A stretch of DNA of 22,053 bases from an uncultured Opitutia bacterium (GCA_903882335.1 CAIRWP010000297.1:1-22053); one strand, 5' to 3'. Shown: positions 6,893-15,159, counted from the stretch's first letter. The notes: generated from the sequence alone by a model not told the origin. Numbers and translations are program-made.

Positions 6893-7902
6893 CGGGTCAG
6901 CGTAACGGCCTGGCCGTCGGTGAGCGTGGCGGTGCCGACCACGAGGACGTCCTCGTCGGGCTTGAGGCCATCGAGGATCTCGAGGTTCGTCCCGTCGTTG
7001 AAGCCGGCCTTGAGCACGCGTCGACGGGCCTTGCCGGCTTCATGGACGTAGGCGGTGGCGACGGCCTTCTCCATGATCACGGCGGTCAGGGGCAGCAGGC
7101 GGACGCCCCGGTGCGTCTCGATGCCGAGGCGGACGTTGGCGTACATGCCCGGCTTCAGGGCACCGTCGGGATTGGGTAGGACGGATTCGATCAGCATCGT
7201 CTTGCTCGGGTTCTCGAGTACGCTGGAAAGACGCGTCAGCTGGGTCGCGTACGGTTTCGCGCCGGCGGCCTCGGCGAGGACGCTCACGGGCTGGCCCGGG
7301 GCGGCCAGGCCGGCTTCGCTCTCCGGCAGGGCGGCCTGCACGCGCACGGTGGCGAAGTCGGTCAGCACGAAGAGGGCGGCCGGGCCGGCGCCGCCGCCGG
7401 TCGCCGCCGGGACGAAGGCGCCGACATCGACGGAGCGTCGGCTGATGACGCCGGCGAAAGGAGCGCGGATCAGGGCGAAACCGAGGAGCGTGGCGTTGCG
7501 TTCCTGCGCGGCCTTGGCGACGGCGAGCTTGGCGGCCGCGGCGTCGACCTGCTGGCGGGGAACGAGGTCGGGCGCCTGCTTGGCAGCTTCCTGCAAGCGG
7601 CGATGCTCGAGCTCGGCGAGGGCGAGCTCGGCGCGGGTGCGCGCCTCGTCGGCGATGAGTTCCGGGACCTCGAGCTCGGCGAGCACCTGGCCCGCGGCCA
7701 CGCGGTCGCCGATGTCGGCCCGGAGCGCCTTGACGTAGCCGCCGACCTTGGCGTACAGCGCGACCTGCTGGTTCGGGCGGACTTCGCCGAGCAGCTGGAC
7801 GCTGCGGGTGATGTCGCCGGTCTTGAGCCGCGTGACGGGGAAGTCGGCGGCCGAGAGGGTGAGCGCGCCGAGGAAGAGCGCGAGGAGCTTAGGAGACGGC
7901 AT
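6889..7902 (-). CDS. RND efflux periplasmic adaptor (membrane fusion protein, HlyD/AcrA family)
   Basis: The chosen ATG at 7902 gives 337 residues and an N-terminal signal peptide (MPSPKLLALFLGALTLSAAD). A longer frame to 8037 adds 45 low-complexity Ser/Pro-rich residues inside the pump gene and is rejected. Visible order: first half of the barrel-sandwich (lipoyl-like) domain, YAKVGGYVKALRADIGDRV, then GQVLAELEVPELIADE; a short alpha-hairpin with KQAPDLVPRQQVD and an Ala-rich coiled-coil region (about 75-140); the second lipoyl half, ALIRAPFAGVISRR; then the beta-barrel and membrane-proximal domains (LKPGMYANVRLGIE, LLPLTAVI, LKPDEDVLVVG). No lipobox cysteine is present. It bridges the inner-membrane pump and the TolC-like channel in the periplasm. 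It overlaps the pump gene by 14 bp and the channel gene by 4 bp, so the three make one operon. Confidence 0.92.
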   Translation of the reverse strand: MPSPKLLALFLGALTLSAADFPVTRLKTGDITRSVQLLGEVRPNQQVALYAKVGGYVKALRADIGDRVAAGQVLAELEVPELIADEARTRAELALAELEHRRLQEAAKQAPDLVPRQQVDAAAAKLAVAKAAQERNATLLGFALIRAPFAGVISRRSVDVGAFVPAATGGGAGPAALFVLTDFATVRVQAALPESEAGLAAPGQPVSVLAEAAGAKPYATQLTRLSSVLENPSKTMLIESVLPNPDGALKPGMYANVRLGIETHRGVRLLPLTAVIMEKAVATAYVHEAGKARRRVLKAGFNDGTNLEILDGLKPDEDVLVVGTATLTDGQAVTLTR

Positions 7903-10900
7903 GGTCTTTTTGGAAATGGGGGCTGCGGGGATCGTCAGGGTCGACGGAAAGGGAGGCGCGTCCGACGGGGCCCATGATCCAGGCGTAGGCGGCGGGGACG
8001 AGCGTGAGCGTGGCGACGGTGCCGAAGATGAGGCCACCCATCACGGCGCGCCCCAGCGGGGCGGTCTGGCTGCCGGCCTCGGACCAGCCGAGGGCCATCG
8101 GGATCATGCCCGCGAGCATGGCCAGCGAGGTCATCAGGATGGCGCGCAGGCGCGCGGAGCCAGCCTGGCGGGCGGCGTCCGCGGCCGAGGCGCCGGCGTT
8201 TCGGGCCTCTTCGGCGGCGGTGAGCAGGAGGATGGAATTCGCGACGGCGACGCCGACGGCCATGATGGCTCCGATGAAGCTCTCGATGTTCAGCGTCGAG
8301 CCGGTGAGTAGGAGCGCGGCGACCACGCCCGCGAGGACGACGCTCAGCGAGGTCAGCACGATCGCGGCGAGCCGGAGGCTCTGGAAGTGGGCGGCGAGGA
8401 GCAGGGCGACAATCACGAGCGCGATGGCGAGGCCGCCGCCGAGCCCGGCGAGCAGCTCGCGCAACGGCGGGACCTGGCCGCGCTGGTCGACCTTGACCTT
8501 GGCCGGTGGCTTGCCGGCCGCGGCGATGGCGGCATCGATCCGGTCGGCGAGGTGGCCGAGGTCGGTGCCGGCGTAATTGGCGGTCAGGGTCGCCAGCCGC
8601 TGCATGTTGTAGCGGTCGTACTGCGCGACGGCGACGCCTTCCTTGAGGGTGGCGATGGAGCGCAGGAGCACAGGCTGCTGGCCGGCGTTGCCGACGGGCA
8701 GGTTGCGCAGGTCTTCGACGCTCTTGGTCAAGGCCGCCGGAATCTGCACCTGGACCTGGAAGGCGACGCCGGTCTTGGGGTCGGCCCAGTAATTGGCCAG
8801 GATGAAGCGACTCGAGCCGGTAGCCTCGATGACGGAGCGGGCGGCGTCGGCCATCCGGATGCCCATGAGGCCGGCCTTCTCGCGGTGGATGTTCACCTCG
8901 AGCGCGGGCGCATCGATGGTCTGGGCGAACTGGAGGTCGCGCAGTTCCGGGATCTTGGCGAGTTCGGTCCGCACGGCTTCGGCGTGGGCGCGGTTGTCCG
9001 CGAGGGACGGGCCGCTGACGGCGATCTCGATCGGGGTCGCCGCGCCGAAACTCATGACGCGGCTGACGATGTCGGCGGGCTCGAAGGAAAGGCGGACGGC
9101 CGGCAGGGCGGCGCCGAGGCGACGGCGGAGGTTCTCCTTGGCGACGTCGAGGTCGACCTTCGCGTCCGGCTTGAGCTGGACCTGCAGGGTGGCCTCGTCG
9201 GTGCCGCTGTTCCAGGCGTGCACCAGGTTGACGGGGTAATTCGGGGCGTGCACGCCGACGAGTCCGAGCGTGGTGCCGATGTTCGCGGCGCCGATCTCCT
9301 GCTTGATGAGGTCTAGGGCGCGGAGGGCGATCTGCTCCGTCTTGTCGAGCTTGGTGCCGGCGGGGGCGCGCAGGCGCACCTGCAACTGGCCGTTGTTGGC
9401 GGGCGGGAAGATTTCCCGGCCGAGTTTCGGACCGAGGGTCGCGAGGAAGGTCGCGGCGAGGGCGACGCCGCCGAGGACGACGAGGGCCTTGCGGGCGAGC
9501 GCGACGTCGAGCAGGGCCGCGTAGCGGGCCTTGACTTGGGCGAAGAAACCCGGGGCGTGCGCGCCGTCCTCCTTGAGCAGCCAGACGGCGAGGACGGGCA
9601 GCAAGGTGGAGGAGAGGACATACGAGGCGATCATGCTGAAGCCGACCGCGAGCGAAAGAGGAAGGAAGAGGGCCTGCGCCGGGCCTTCCATGAACAAGGA
9701 GGGGAGGAAGACGGCCACGACGCACGCCATGGCCAGGAAGCGCGGCCCGGCGGTCGCGGCGATGGCGTCGCGCACCGCCCGCGCCACGGGACGTCCTTTC
9801 TCGCGTTCCTGCTGGATGGCTTCGATGGCCACCGTGGCCTCGTCCACGAGGATACCGACCGCCAGGGCGAGCCCGCCCAAGGTCATCAGGTTGATGGTCT
9901 GCCCGCAGAGCCACAGGCCGAGCAGGGCGATGAGCAGGGCGAGGGGGATGTTGACGACGACGACGAGCGTGCTGCGGGCGTCGCGGAGGAAGAGGAAGAC
10001 CATCAGTCCGGTCAGGATCGCGCCGAGCACGGCTTCGAGGAAGAGGTCATGGATGGCCCGTTCGACGATCGGGCTCTGGTCCATCTCGTACGAGACCTTG
10101 ATGTCGGCCGGGACGGCGTTCTGGAAGACGCCGAGGTTGCGTTTGACGACCTCCGCCACGGCCAGGGTCGAGGCGTCGGAGCGCTTGGTGACGGGGATGT
10201 AGACGGTGCGGCGCCCGTCCACGAGGGCATAGCTCGTCACGGCGTCCGCACCATCCACGACCTGCGCGAGGTCACGGATGAGCACGGGCGGGTTCTGGCC
10301 GGCCCGCACGGGGACGGTCTCGAGGTCCTTGATGTTGCGGACGGTGGCGTTCACCGGGACCAGGAGGTTCTGGTCCCCGAGGACGAGGTTGCCCGCCGGC
10401 AGGATGGCGTTGGCGCCGGCCAGGGCGGCGGCGACCTCCTCGGGCGCGACGCCCGTGCTTCGCAGGCGGTCGGGGTTGAGGTTGACGAGGATGGTGCGGG
10501 CGCTGCCGCCGAAGGGCGGGGGCGCCGAGACGCCGGGCAGGGTGGCGAAGAGCGGGCGGACAGTGTTCAGCGCGGCGTCCTGCAGCTGCGCGACGGAACG
10601 CGTCTCGCTCGCGAAGACGAGCTGACCGATCGGCACGCTGCCGGCGTCGAAGCGCATGACGAACGGCGGCACGGTGCCCGGCGGCATCATGGCGCGCGAG
10701 CGGTTCACGTAGCCGATCGTCTCGCTCATCGCCTGGGACATGTCGGTCCCGGGGTGGAACTGGAGCTTCATCACCGCGGCGCCCTGGATGTTCTTCGATT
10801 CGACGTGCTCGATGCCGGTGATGTAGAGGAAGTGGTATTCGTAATAGAACGTGAGGAAGCCTTCCATCTGGGCGGCGTCCATGCCGCCGAACGGCTGGGC

Positions 10901-11041
10901 GACGTAGATTGTCGGTACGTTCAGGGGCGGGAAGACGTCCTTGGCCATGCGGTTCAGGCCGAAGAGGGCCGCGAGGACGAGTCCGACGACCCCGACCACC
11001 AAGGTGACCGGCCGGCGAAGGACCAAGGAAAGGAGATTCAT
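7889..11041 (-). CDS. RND-family efflux pump inner-membrane subunit (AcrB-like superfamily)
   Basis: The ATG at 11041 gives 1050 residues and begins MNLLSLVLRRPVTLVV, the usual RND N-terminus; an 11-residue upstream extension from 11074 is less likely. The family's duplicated organisation is visible. TM1 (about 12-30) is followed by a large periplasmic porter loop (KDVFPPLNVPTIYV, MPPGTVPPFVMRFD, ILPAGNL). TM2-TM6 include VFLFLRDARSTLVVVVNIP and GLALAVGILVDEATVAIEAI. A second porter loop (KLGREIFPPANNGQLQVRL, VRLSFEPADIVSRVMSFGAATPIEIAVSGPS in part) precedes the final helices, with GAIMAVGVAVANSILLL and GSARLRAILMTSLAMLAG. The proton-relay position in TM4 reads Asp400-Glu401 rather than the Asp-Asp of classic drug pumps. 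Gln in GQLQVRL and the general pattern place it in an AcrB-like branch common in Acidobacteria and PVC bacteria; substrate unknown. It is first in the operon and precedes the adaptor. Confidence 0.94.
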   Translation of the reverse strand: MNLLSLVLRRPVTLVVGVVGLVLAALFGLNRMAKDVFPPLNVPTIYVAQPFGGMDAAQMEGFLTFYYEYHFLYITGIEHVESKNIQGAAVMKLQFHPGTDMSQAMSETIGYVNRSRAMMPPGTVPPFVMRFDAGSVPIGQLVFASETRSVAQLQDAALNTVRPLFATLPGVSAPPPFGGSARTILVNLNPDRLRSTGVAPEEVAAALAGANAILPAGNLVLGDQNLLVPVNATVRNIKDLETVPVRAGQNPPVLIRDLAQVVDGADAVTSYALVDGRRTVYIPVTKRSDASTLAVAEVVKRNLGVFQNAVPADIKVSYEMDQSPIVERAIHDLFLEAVLGAILTGLMVFLFLRDARSTLVVVVNIPLALLIALLGLWLCGQTINLMTLGGLALAVGILVDEATVAIEAIQQEREKGRPVARAVRDAIAATAGPRFLAMACVVAVFLPSLFMEGPAQALFLPLSLAVGFSMIASYVLSSTLLPVLAVWLLKEDGAHAPGFFAQVKARYAALLDVALARKALVVLGGVALAATFLATLGPKLGREIFPPANNGQLQVRLRAPAGTKLDKTEQIALRALDLIKQEIGAANIGTTLGLVGVHAPNYPVNLVHAWNSGTDEATLQVQLKPDAKVDLDVAKENLRRRLGAALPAVRLSFEPADIVSRVMSFGAATPIEIAVSGPSLADNRAHAEAVRTELAKIPELRDLQFAQTIDAPALEVNIHREKAGLMGIRMADAARSVIEATGSSRFILANYWADPKTGVAFQVQVQIPAALTKSVEDLRNLPVGNAGQQPVLLRSIATLKEGVAVAQYDRYNMQRLATLTANYAGTDLGHLADRIDAAIAAAGKPPAKVKVDQRGQVPPLRELLAGLGGGLAIALVIVALLLAAHFQSLRLAAIVLTSLSVVLAGVVAALLLTGSTLNIESFIGAIMAVGVAVANSILLLTAAEEARNAGASAADAARQAGSARLRAILMTSLAMLAGMIPMALGWSEAGSQTAPLGRAVMGGLIFGTVATLTLVPAAYAWIMGPVGRASLSVDPDDPRSPHFQKDHAVS

Positions 11042-11053
11042 GGGGTTGGGTAG

Positions 11054-11082
11054 GGCAACCTCGGCCCGCGGCAAAGGTTGCC
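11054..11082. promoter_or_regulatory. 8-bp inverted repeat in the leader of the RND operon
   Basis: GGCAACCT (11054-11061) and AGGTTGCC (11075-11082) form a perfect inverted repeat with a 13-base spacer, ending 13 bases before the pump's ATG. It could be a dimeric repressor operator or an mRNA hairpin. No adjacent regulator gene is present to support either. Confidence 0.45.
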
Positions 11083-11091
11083 TCGGGAGTG

Positions 11092-11107
11092 TGTCAAATG
11101 CGTGACA
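11092..11107. promoter_or_regulatory. Palindrome TGTCA-N6-TGACA upstream of the RND operon (candidate operator)
   Basis: TGTCA (11092-11096) and TGACA (11103-11107) are perfect inverted half-sites spaced by six bases, the geometry of a dimeric helix-turn-helix operator. On the minus strand it overlaps TTGACA (11097 to 11092), a good -35 hexamer, and another TTGACT lies 11 bases upstream (11114 to 11109). No convincing -10 hexamer is seen at the standard spacing for either. Confidence 0.45.
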
Positions 11108-11169
11108 AAGTCAACGGGTCGCCCTTCCGGCAGGTCCCGGGCGGGGTTTCCGGTGGCCGCATCGGTTGC

Positions 11170-12387
11170 TTAGCGCCCGAAATGCTCGCGCGCGGTCTGC
11201 TGGAAAACCCGCCGGATTTCGCTCCCGTCGGAGTTGGGGAGATCGGTGCGCTGAATCAGCAGGACATAGGCCCGCCGGCGCACCGGGTCGATCCAGGCCT
11301 GGGTGCCATAGGCGCCGCCATGGCCGAAGGAACCCGGGCTGAGGCTCTCGGTGACGCCTTGCGGCTGGTGGACGAGATGGAAGCCGAGACCCATGTGCAT
11401 GCCGGGCGCGAAACTCACCTTCGGCAGGTCGCCGAGCTGGTTCGTCGTCATCAGTTTTAAGGTCTCGGGGTGTAGGTAACGATGCCCGTCCAGTTCACCT
11501 TCGCGCAGGATCATCTGGCAGAGCTGGGTCAGATCCTCCGCGGTGGAGAACAGGCCGCCCGCAGGGATGGCCGTGCGGCGGCGGTCCGAGAGCGGTGAGC
11601 TGAAGCGGCTGTTACCGGCCGCCACGAGCGCCCCCGTGGTCTTTTCCTTGCCGTAGGGCGTGGCCTGACGCGCGGTCAGCTCGCCGGTCGGCCAGAACGA
11701 CGTGCTCTCCATGCCGAGCGGGTCAAGGAACCGACGCTGCACGAAGTCCGCATAGGGTTGCCCGCTGACGATCTCGATGATCCGTCCGAGCGTGTTGATA
11801 CCCGCGTTGCTGTAGGCCCACTTGGCGCCGGGTTCCGCGAGGAGCGGCTGTCGTCCGTAGAAGTCGGTCATCGCTGCTAGGCTGAGCGTGTCGACTGGTT
11901 GGCCGGCAGGGGTGGGCGACGCGCCGGTCAGGCCGCTCGTGTGGGTGAGCAGGTCGCGGACCGTCACGGCGCGGCGAGGTTGGGCGGGACCGGACTTCGT
12001 CGTCAGCGTCTGGGCGCGGAAAGCGGGCACGAACTTGCTGACCGGGTCGTCGAGCCCCAGCTTGCCTTCCTCGACGAGCATCAGCACGCCCATGGCCGTG
12101 ATCGGCTTGGTCATCGAGGCGATCCAGAACACCGAGTCCCGGCGCATGGGGCGCTGGCTCTCGATATCCGCCAGTCCGAAGGCCTCCAGCGCGATCGCCC
12201 CGCGGGGCGCCACGACCACGGTCACCGCCCCGGCGAACTCGCCGCGGTCCTGCAGCTCCTGCAGGGCATAGCTGAAGACCGCATTCTGCTCATGCAGGTC
12301 GGGCCGCGGGCTGGCGTCCGCGGCGGGCTCCCGGTGGCAGCCGGTCGCGAGGAGGACGGCGAGGAGGGCGGGGAGGAGAGGGCGCAT
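11170..12387 (-). CDS. Beta-lactamase-family serine hydrolase, probable lipoprotein (class C/esterase-like)
   Basis: From the ATG at 12387 the protein has 405 residues. A longer frame continuing to 12822 runs over the divergent dctA gene and is rejected. Residues 1-17 form a signal peptide ending ...LLATGC, a plausible though imperfect lipobox with Cys17. The class C beta-lactamase/DD-peptidase motifs are present in order: S91-M-T-K94 (catalytic Ser and Lys in WIASMTKPITA), Y192-S-N194 (in KWAYSNAGIN), and H356-G-G replacing KTG. HGG is usual in esterase-type and EstB-like members rather than true beta-lactamases. Other family blocks include VRDLLTHTSGL, RFLDPLGMEST and PAGGLFSTAEDL. It probably cleaves an ester or peptide bond in the periplasm; substrate unknown. 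Antibiotic hydrolysis should not be assumed. It is divergent from dctA with 96 bp between the start codons. Confidence 0.9.
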   Translation of the reverse strand: MRPLLPALLAVLLATGCHREPAADASPRPDLHEQNAVFSYALQELQDRGEFAGAVTVVVAPRGAIALEAFGLADIESQRPMRRDSVFWIASMTKPITAMGVLMLVEEGKLGLDDPVSKFVPAFRAQTLTTKSGPAQPRRAVTVRDLLTHTSGLTGASPTPAGQPVDTLSLAAMTDFYGRQPLLAEPGAKWAYSNAGINTLGRIIEIVSGQPYADFVQRRFLDPLGMESTSFWPTGELTARQATPYGKEKTTGALVAAGNSRFSSPLSDRRRTAIPAGGLFSTAEDLTQLCQMILREGELDGHRYLHPETLKLMTTNQLGDLPKVSFAPGMHMGLGFHLVHQPQGVTESLSPGSFGHGGAYGTQAWIDPVRRRAYVLLIQRTDLPNSDGSEIRRVFQQTAREHFGR

Positions 12388-12440
12388 CGTCGGTAGGGGA
12401 GGAATGTCGCCCCGCCGCCCGGAGTCAACGGAAGTGGCGG

Positions 12441-12468
12441 TTGCCTGCCGGCCGCGGGCGGCTATCAC
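12441..12468 (+). promoter_or_regulatory. Weak candidate promoter for dctA
   Basis: TTGCCT (12441-12446) and TATCAC (12463-12468) are separated by 16 bases; each hexamer matches the sigma-70 consensus at four of six positions. The implied leader would be only about 10 bases before the ATG at 12484. Tentative. Confidence 0.25.
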
Positions 12469-12483
12469 AACTCGCACCCCGTC

Positions 12484-13725
12484 ATGCGTCTGCTCCGCAC
12501 CCTCTATTTTCAGGTCCTGCTCGGTATCCTGCTCGGCGGTTTGCTCGGCTATTTCTATCCGGCGCTCGGCGTCCAACTCAAGCCCCTTGGCGACGCGTTT
12601 GTCGCGCTCATCAAGATGCTCATCGGTCCGATCATCTTCGCCACCGTGGTGGTCGGCCTCGCCGGCATGGGCGACCTCCGGCGCGCCGGCAAGGTCGGTC
12701 TCCGCGCCCTGATCTATTTCGAAGTCGTCACCACCCTGGCTTTGGTCGTCGGACTCGTGGTGGCCAACGTCTTCACCCCTGGCGCTGGCCTCCACGCCAC
12801 CCCGGCGACCTTGGACGCCCAATCCGTGGCCGCTTACACCGCCGCCGCGCAGTCGCTCGGGATCGTCGATACACTGTTACATCTCATTCCCCGCACGTTC
12901 GTCGCGGCCTTCGTCGACGGCGACCTCCTGCAGGTGTTGCTCATCTCGGTGCTCTTCGGGCTCGCGCTCAACCGCCTCGGCGAACACGGCCGGCCGGTGC
13001 TCAACCTGCTCAATGACGTCTCCCGGGTCTTCTTCGGGATGGTCTCGCTCGTCACGGCGTTCGCCCCGCTGGCCGCCGCCGGCGCCATGGCCTTCACGCT
13101 GGGTAAGTTCGGCGCGGGCGCCCTGTCCCAGCTCGCGCACCTGATGCTCTGCGTCTACCTCACCTGCGCCGTCTTCATCTTCGTGGTGCTCGGAGCCATC
13201 GCGCACCTCGCCGGCTTCAGCCTCCGCAAGATCCTGCGGCTCATCAAGGACGAGCTCCTCCTCGTGGTCGGCACCTCCTCCTCGGAGACCGCCTTGCCTG
13301 GGCTGATGGCCAAGATGGAGCAGGTCGGATGCGCCCGGCCCACCGTCGGGCTCATCGTCCCCGCCGGGTATTCCTTTAACCTCGACGGCACCTGCATCTA
13401 CCTGACCTTGGCCGCGCTCTTCATCGCGCAGGCCACGGATACCCCGATGACCTTGGGTCAGCAGCTCGGGTTGCTCGGCGTGCTGCTCATCACCTCGAAG
13501 GGCGCCGCCGGCGTCACCGGCAGCGGCTTCATCACCCTCGCCGCCACGCTGGCGACCACGGGCGGCATCCCCGTGGCGGGCATCGCGCTGATCCTCGGCG
13601 TCGACCGCTTCCTCTCGGAGGCCCGGGCCGTGACCAATTTCATCGGTAACGCCGTCGGCACGTTGGTCGTGTCTCGTTGGAACGGGGATTACGACGCGAC
13701 CAAGGGAGCGGACGTTTTGCGCTGA
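12484..13725 (+). CDS. dctA: C4-dicarboxylate transporter, DAACS family (DctA-like)
   Basis: A 413-residue inner-membrane protein of the dicarboxylate/amino acid:cation symporter family. All hallmark segments are visible: GTSSSETALP (about 263-272, re-entrant hairpin 1 serine-rich tip), the GYSFNLDGTCIYLT segment (295-308, NMDGT-equivalent metal/substrate site in TM7), SKGAAGVTGSGF (338-349, hairpin 2), and DRFLSEARAVTNFIGNAVGT (374-393, TM8). The arrangement is much closer to bacterial DctA than to glutamate carriers: NLDGT, the VGTSSSE sequence and the GVDRFLSEARA block follow the DctA pattern. It is expected to take up succinate, fumarate or malate with protons or sodium. The periplasmic loop around 98-125 is Ala/Thr-rich and somewhat longer than usual. 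Its TGA is followed after 3 bp by the stop of the convergent oxidoreductase. No Shine-Dalgarno is visible. No sensor kinase such as DctB is nearby. Confidence 0.93.
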   Translation: MRLLRTLYFQVLLGILLGGLLGYFYPALGVQLKPLGDAFVALIKMLIGPIIFATVVVGLAGMGDLRRAGKVGLRALIYFEVVTTLALVVGLVVANVFTPGAGLHATPATLDAQSVAAYTAAAQSLGIVDTLLHLIPRTFVAAFVDGDLLQVLLISVLFGLALNRLGEHGRPVLNLLNDVSRVFFGMVSLVTAFAPLAAAGAMAFTLGKFGAGALSQLAHLMLCVYLTCAVFIFVVLGAIAHLAGFSLRKILRLIKDELLLVVGTSSSETALPGLMAKMEQVGCARPTVGLIVPAGYSFNLDGTCIYLTLAALFIAQATDTPMTLGQQLGLLGVLLITSKGAAGVTGSGFITLAATLATTGGIPVAGIALILGVDRFLSEARAVTNFIGNAVGTLVVSRWNGDYDATKGADVLR

Positions 13726-13728
13726 GGG

Positions 13729-15108
13729 TCAAATTTTCCAGCCGTCGCGGTAACCTTTGCGCACGAAGCCGTCGGCTGCGGCGTGGTTCGCGATGCGCAG
13801 GCCCGGGGCGTCCCAGACCAGCCGCTGCCCGCTGAAGCGGGCGGCCACCGTGCCCAGCAGGACCGCTTCGGTCAGCGGGCCGGCGTAGGCGAAGTTGGCG
13901 GAGGTCTCGTGACCCTGCAGGGCGGCGTCGACCCAGTCGTGGTAATGGTTGCGGTGGTCGGCCGGCTTGATTGCCGCGACCGTTCGATCGTCTTTCTCGC
14001 CGGCGTCGAGGCGCCGCTGGCGGCGCGCCCGTTCCCCCGGGCTCAGGTTCAGCCCGAACGTTTCCTCGGGGTAGAGCGTGGGCATGCCGACATGCGGCAG
14101 GACCATGGCGCCGTGTTCGCCGACGAGGATGGAGCCATTGGCGGGCAGGGTGCGTCCGGCGGGCATCCGGGCCAAGGCGAGGTCGGGCAGCCGTCCGCCG
14201 TCGTACCAGTGCAAGGTCACGCCCTCGGGGGCGGTGAACGGTGTCGCCGGGAAGGTCCAGCGGACCGTTTCCTGTTCGCACCAGGTTTCGGGATTCAGGC
14301 CGGTGGAGTCCGCCTGCGCATCGATCGGCGCGCCCAGTTTCAGGGCCGTGAAAATCGGGTCGAGCAGGTGACAGCCGAAGTCGCCCAGCGTGCCGCTGCC
14401 GAAGTCCAGCCAATCGCGCCAGTTGAACGGGTGGTAGACCGCGGGCGCGTAGGGTCGGGCCGCCGCCGTGCCCAACCAGAGGTCCCAGGCCAGACCCGGG
14501 GGCACCGGGCCTGCCGGCGGGCGGGTCGCGAGCTTCGTGTAGCCGTTGCCCTTGTTGGTCAGCCAGGAATGCGTCGCGCGCACCTTGCCGATGCGACCCT
14601 CCTGGATCAGCCGCACCGCGGTCCGGTATTCCGAGCGGGAATGGATCTGGTTGCCCATCTGCGTGCGGACCCCGTGCCGGGCCGCCTCCAGCCGGAGCAG
14701 GCGGGCCTCCTCGATCGAGTGCGCCAGCGGCTTCTGCAGGTAGACATGCTTCTTCATCCGCATCGCCAGCAGCGCCGGCAGGGCATGCATGTGGTCGGGC
14801 GTCGAGACGATCGCCGCGTCGAACCCGTCGCCCAGCTGCGCGAACATCGCGCGGAAGTCCGCGTGGTGCGGGACGCCCGGGAAGGCCGCGTCGGCGTGGC
14901 GGAAGCGCCCGGCGTCGACGTCGCAGAAGCCGACGTATTTCACGGCGGCGTGGGAGCCGATCTCCTTGATGTCGTCGAAACCCTTGCCGTCGCAACCGAC
15001 GGCCACGACCTGGAGGCGGGAGTTGAGGTTGCGGGCGCGGACCAGCGCGGGGAAACCGAGGGTGGCGACGGCGGCGGTCGTGAGGAAGCGACGGCGGGAG
15101 AGGCTCAT
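13729..15108 (-). CDS. Tat-exported Gfo/Idh/MocA-family oxidoreductase
   Basis: The ATG at 15108 gives 459-residue scale (458 amino acids plus frame to TGA at 13729) and opens with a twin-arginine signal, SLSRRRFLTTAAVATLGFPALVRA; a 13-residue upstream extension from 15147 is unlikely because it buries this signal. A Rossmann-like segment (LQVVAVGCDGKGFDDI, with FCDVD after the next strand) is followed by ATP-independent dinucleotide-family blocks: AAIVSTPDHMHALPALLA, then VYLQKPLAHSIEEARLL with Gln125-Lys126-Pro127 replacing the usual EKP. The C-terminal domain has NWRDWLDFGSGTLGDFGCHL, including Asp243, His247 and Asp250. The Tat signal, QKP and GDxxxHxxD pattern is typical of the abundant planctomycete/verrucomicrobial subgroup of exported sugar oxidoreductases. 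It probably oxidises or rearranges a sugar in the periplasm with a cofactor bound before export; substrate unknown. It lies 51 bp downstream of the Tgt fusion gene. Confidence 0.9.
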   Translation of the reverse strand: MSLSRRRFLTTAAVATLGFPALVRARNLNSRLQVVAVGCDGKGFDDIKEIGSHAAVKYVGFCDVDAGRFRHADAAFPGVPHHADFRAMFAQLGDGFDAAIVSTPDHMHALPALLAMRMKKHVYLQKPLAHSIEEARLLRLEAARHGVRTQMGNQIHSRSEYRTAVRLIQEGRIGKVRATHSWLTNKGNGYTKLATRPPAGPVPPGLAWDLWLGTAAARPYAPAVYHPFNWRDWLDFGSGTLGDFGCHLLDPIFTALKLGAPIDAQADSTGLNPETWCEQETVRWTFPATPFTAPEGVTLHWYDGGRLPDLALARMPAGRTLPANGSILVGEHGAMVLPHVGMPTLYPEETFGLNLSPGERARRQRRLDAGEKDDRTVAAIKPADHRNHYHDWVDAALQGHETSANFAYAGPLTEAVLLGTVAARFSGQRLVWDAPGLRIANHAAADGFVRKGYRDGWKI

Positions 15109-15159
15109 GGGGTTACGACACGCTGGCGGTCCGGGCGTTCCCCGCAACCGGCGAATGGA

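Noticed and set aside
7903..8037. 45-residue N-terminal extension of the efflux adaptor
   Set aside because: Ser/Pro-rich, inside the pump gene, and it would bury the signal peptide that starts at 7902.
9536..11053. 505-codon plus-strand frame and 659-codon minus-strand frame over the RND pump
   Set aside because: Both are Asp/Gly/His- or Arg/Pro-rich alternative frames of the pump gene, without signal peptides or motifs.
12388..12483. Divergent intergenic region as a carrier of a regulator binding site
   Set aside because: No convincing palindrome or repeat was found beyond a weak promoter match.
12388..12822. Upstream extension of the beta-lactamase-family gene
   Set aside because: It runs over the divergent dctA coding region and lies before a good lipoprotein signal peptide.
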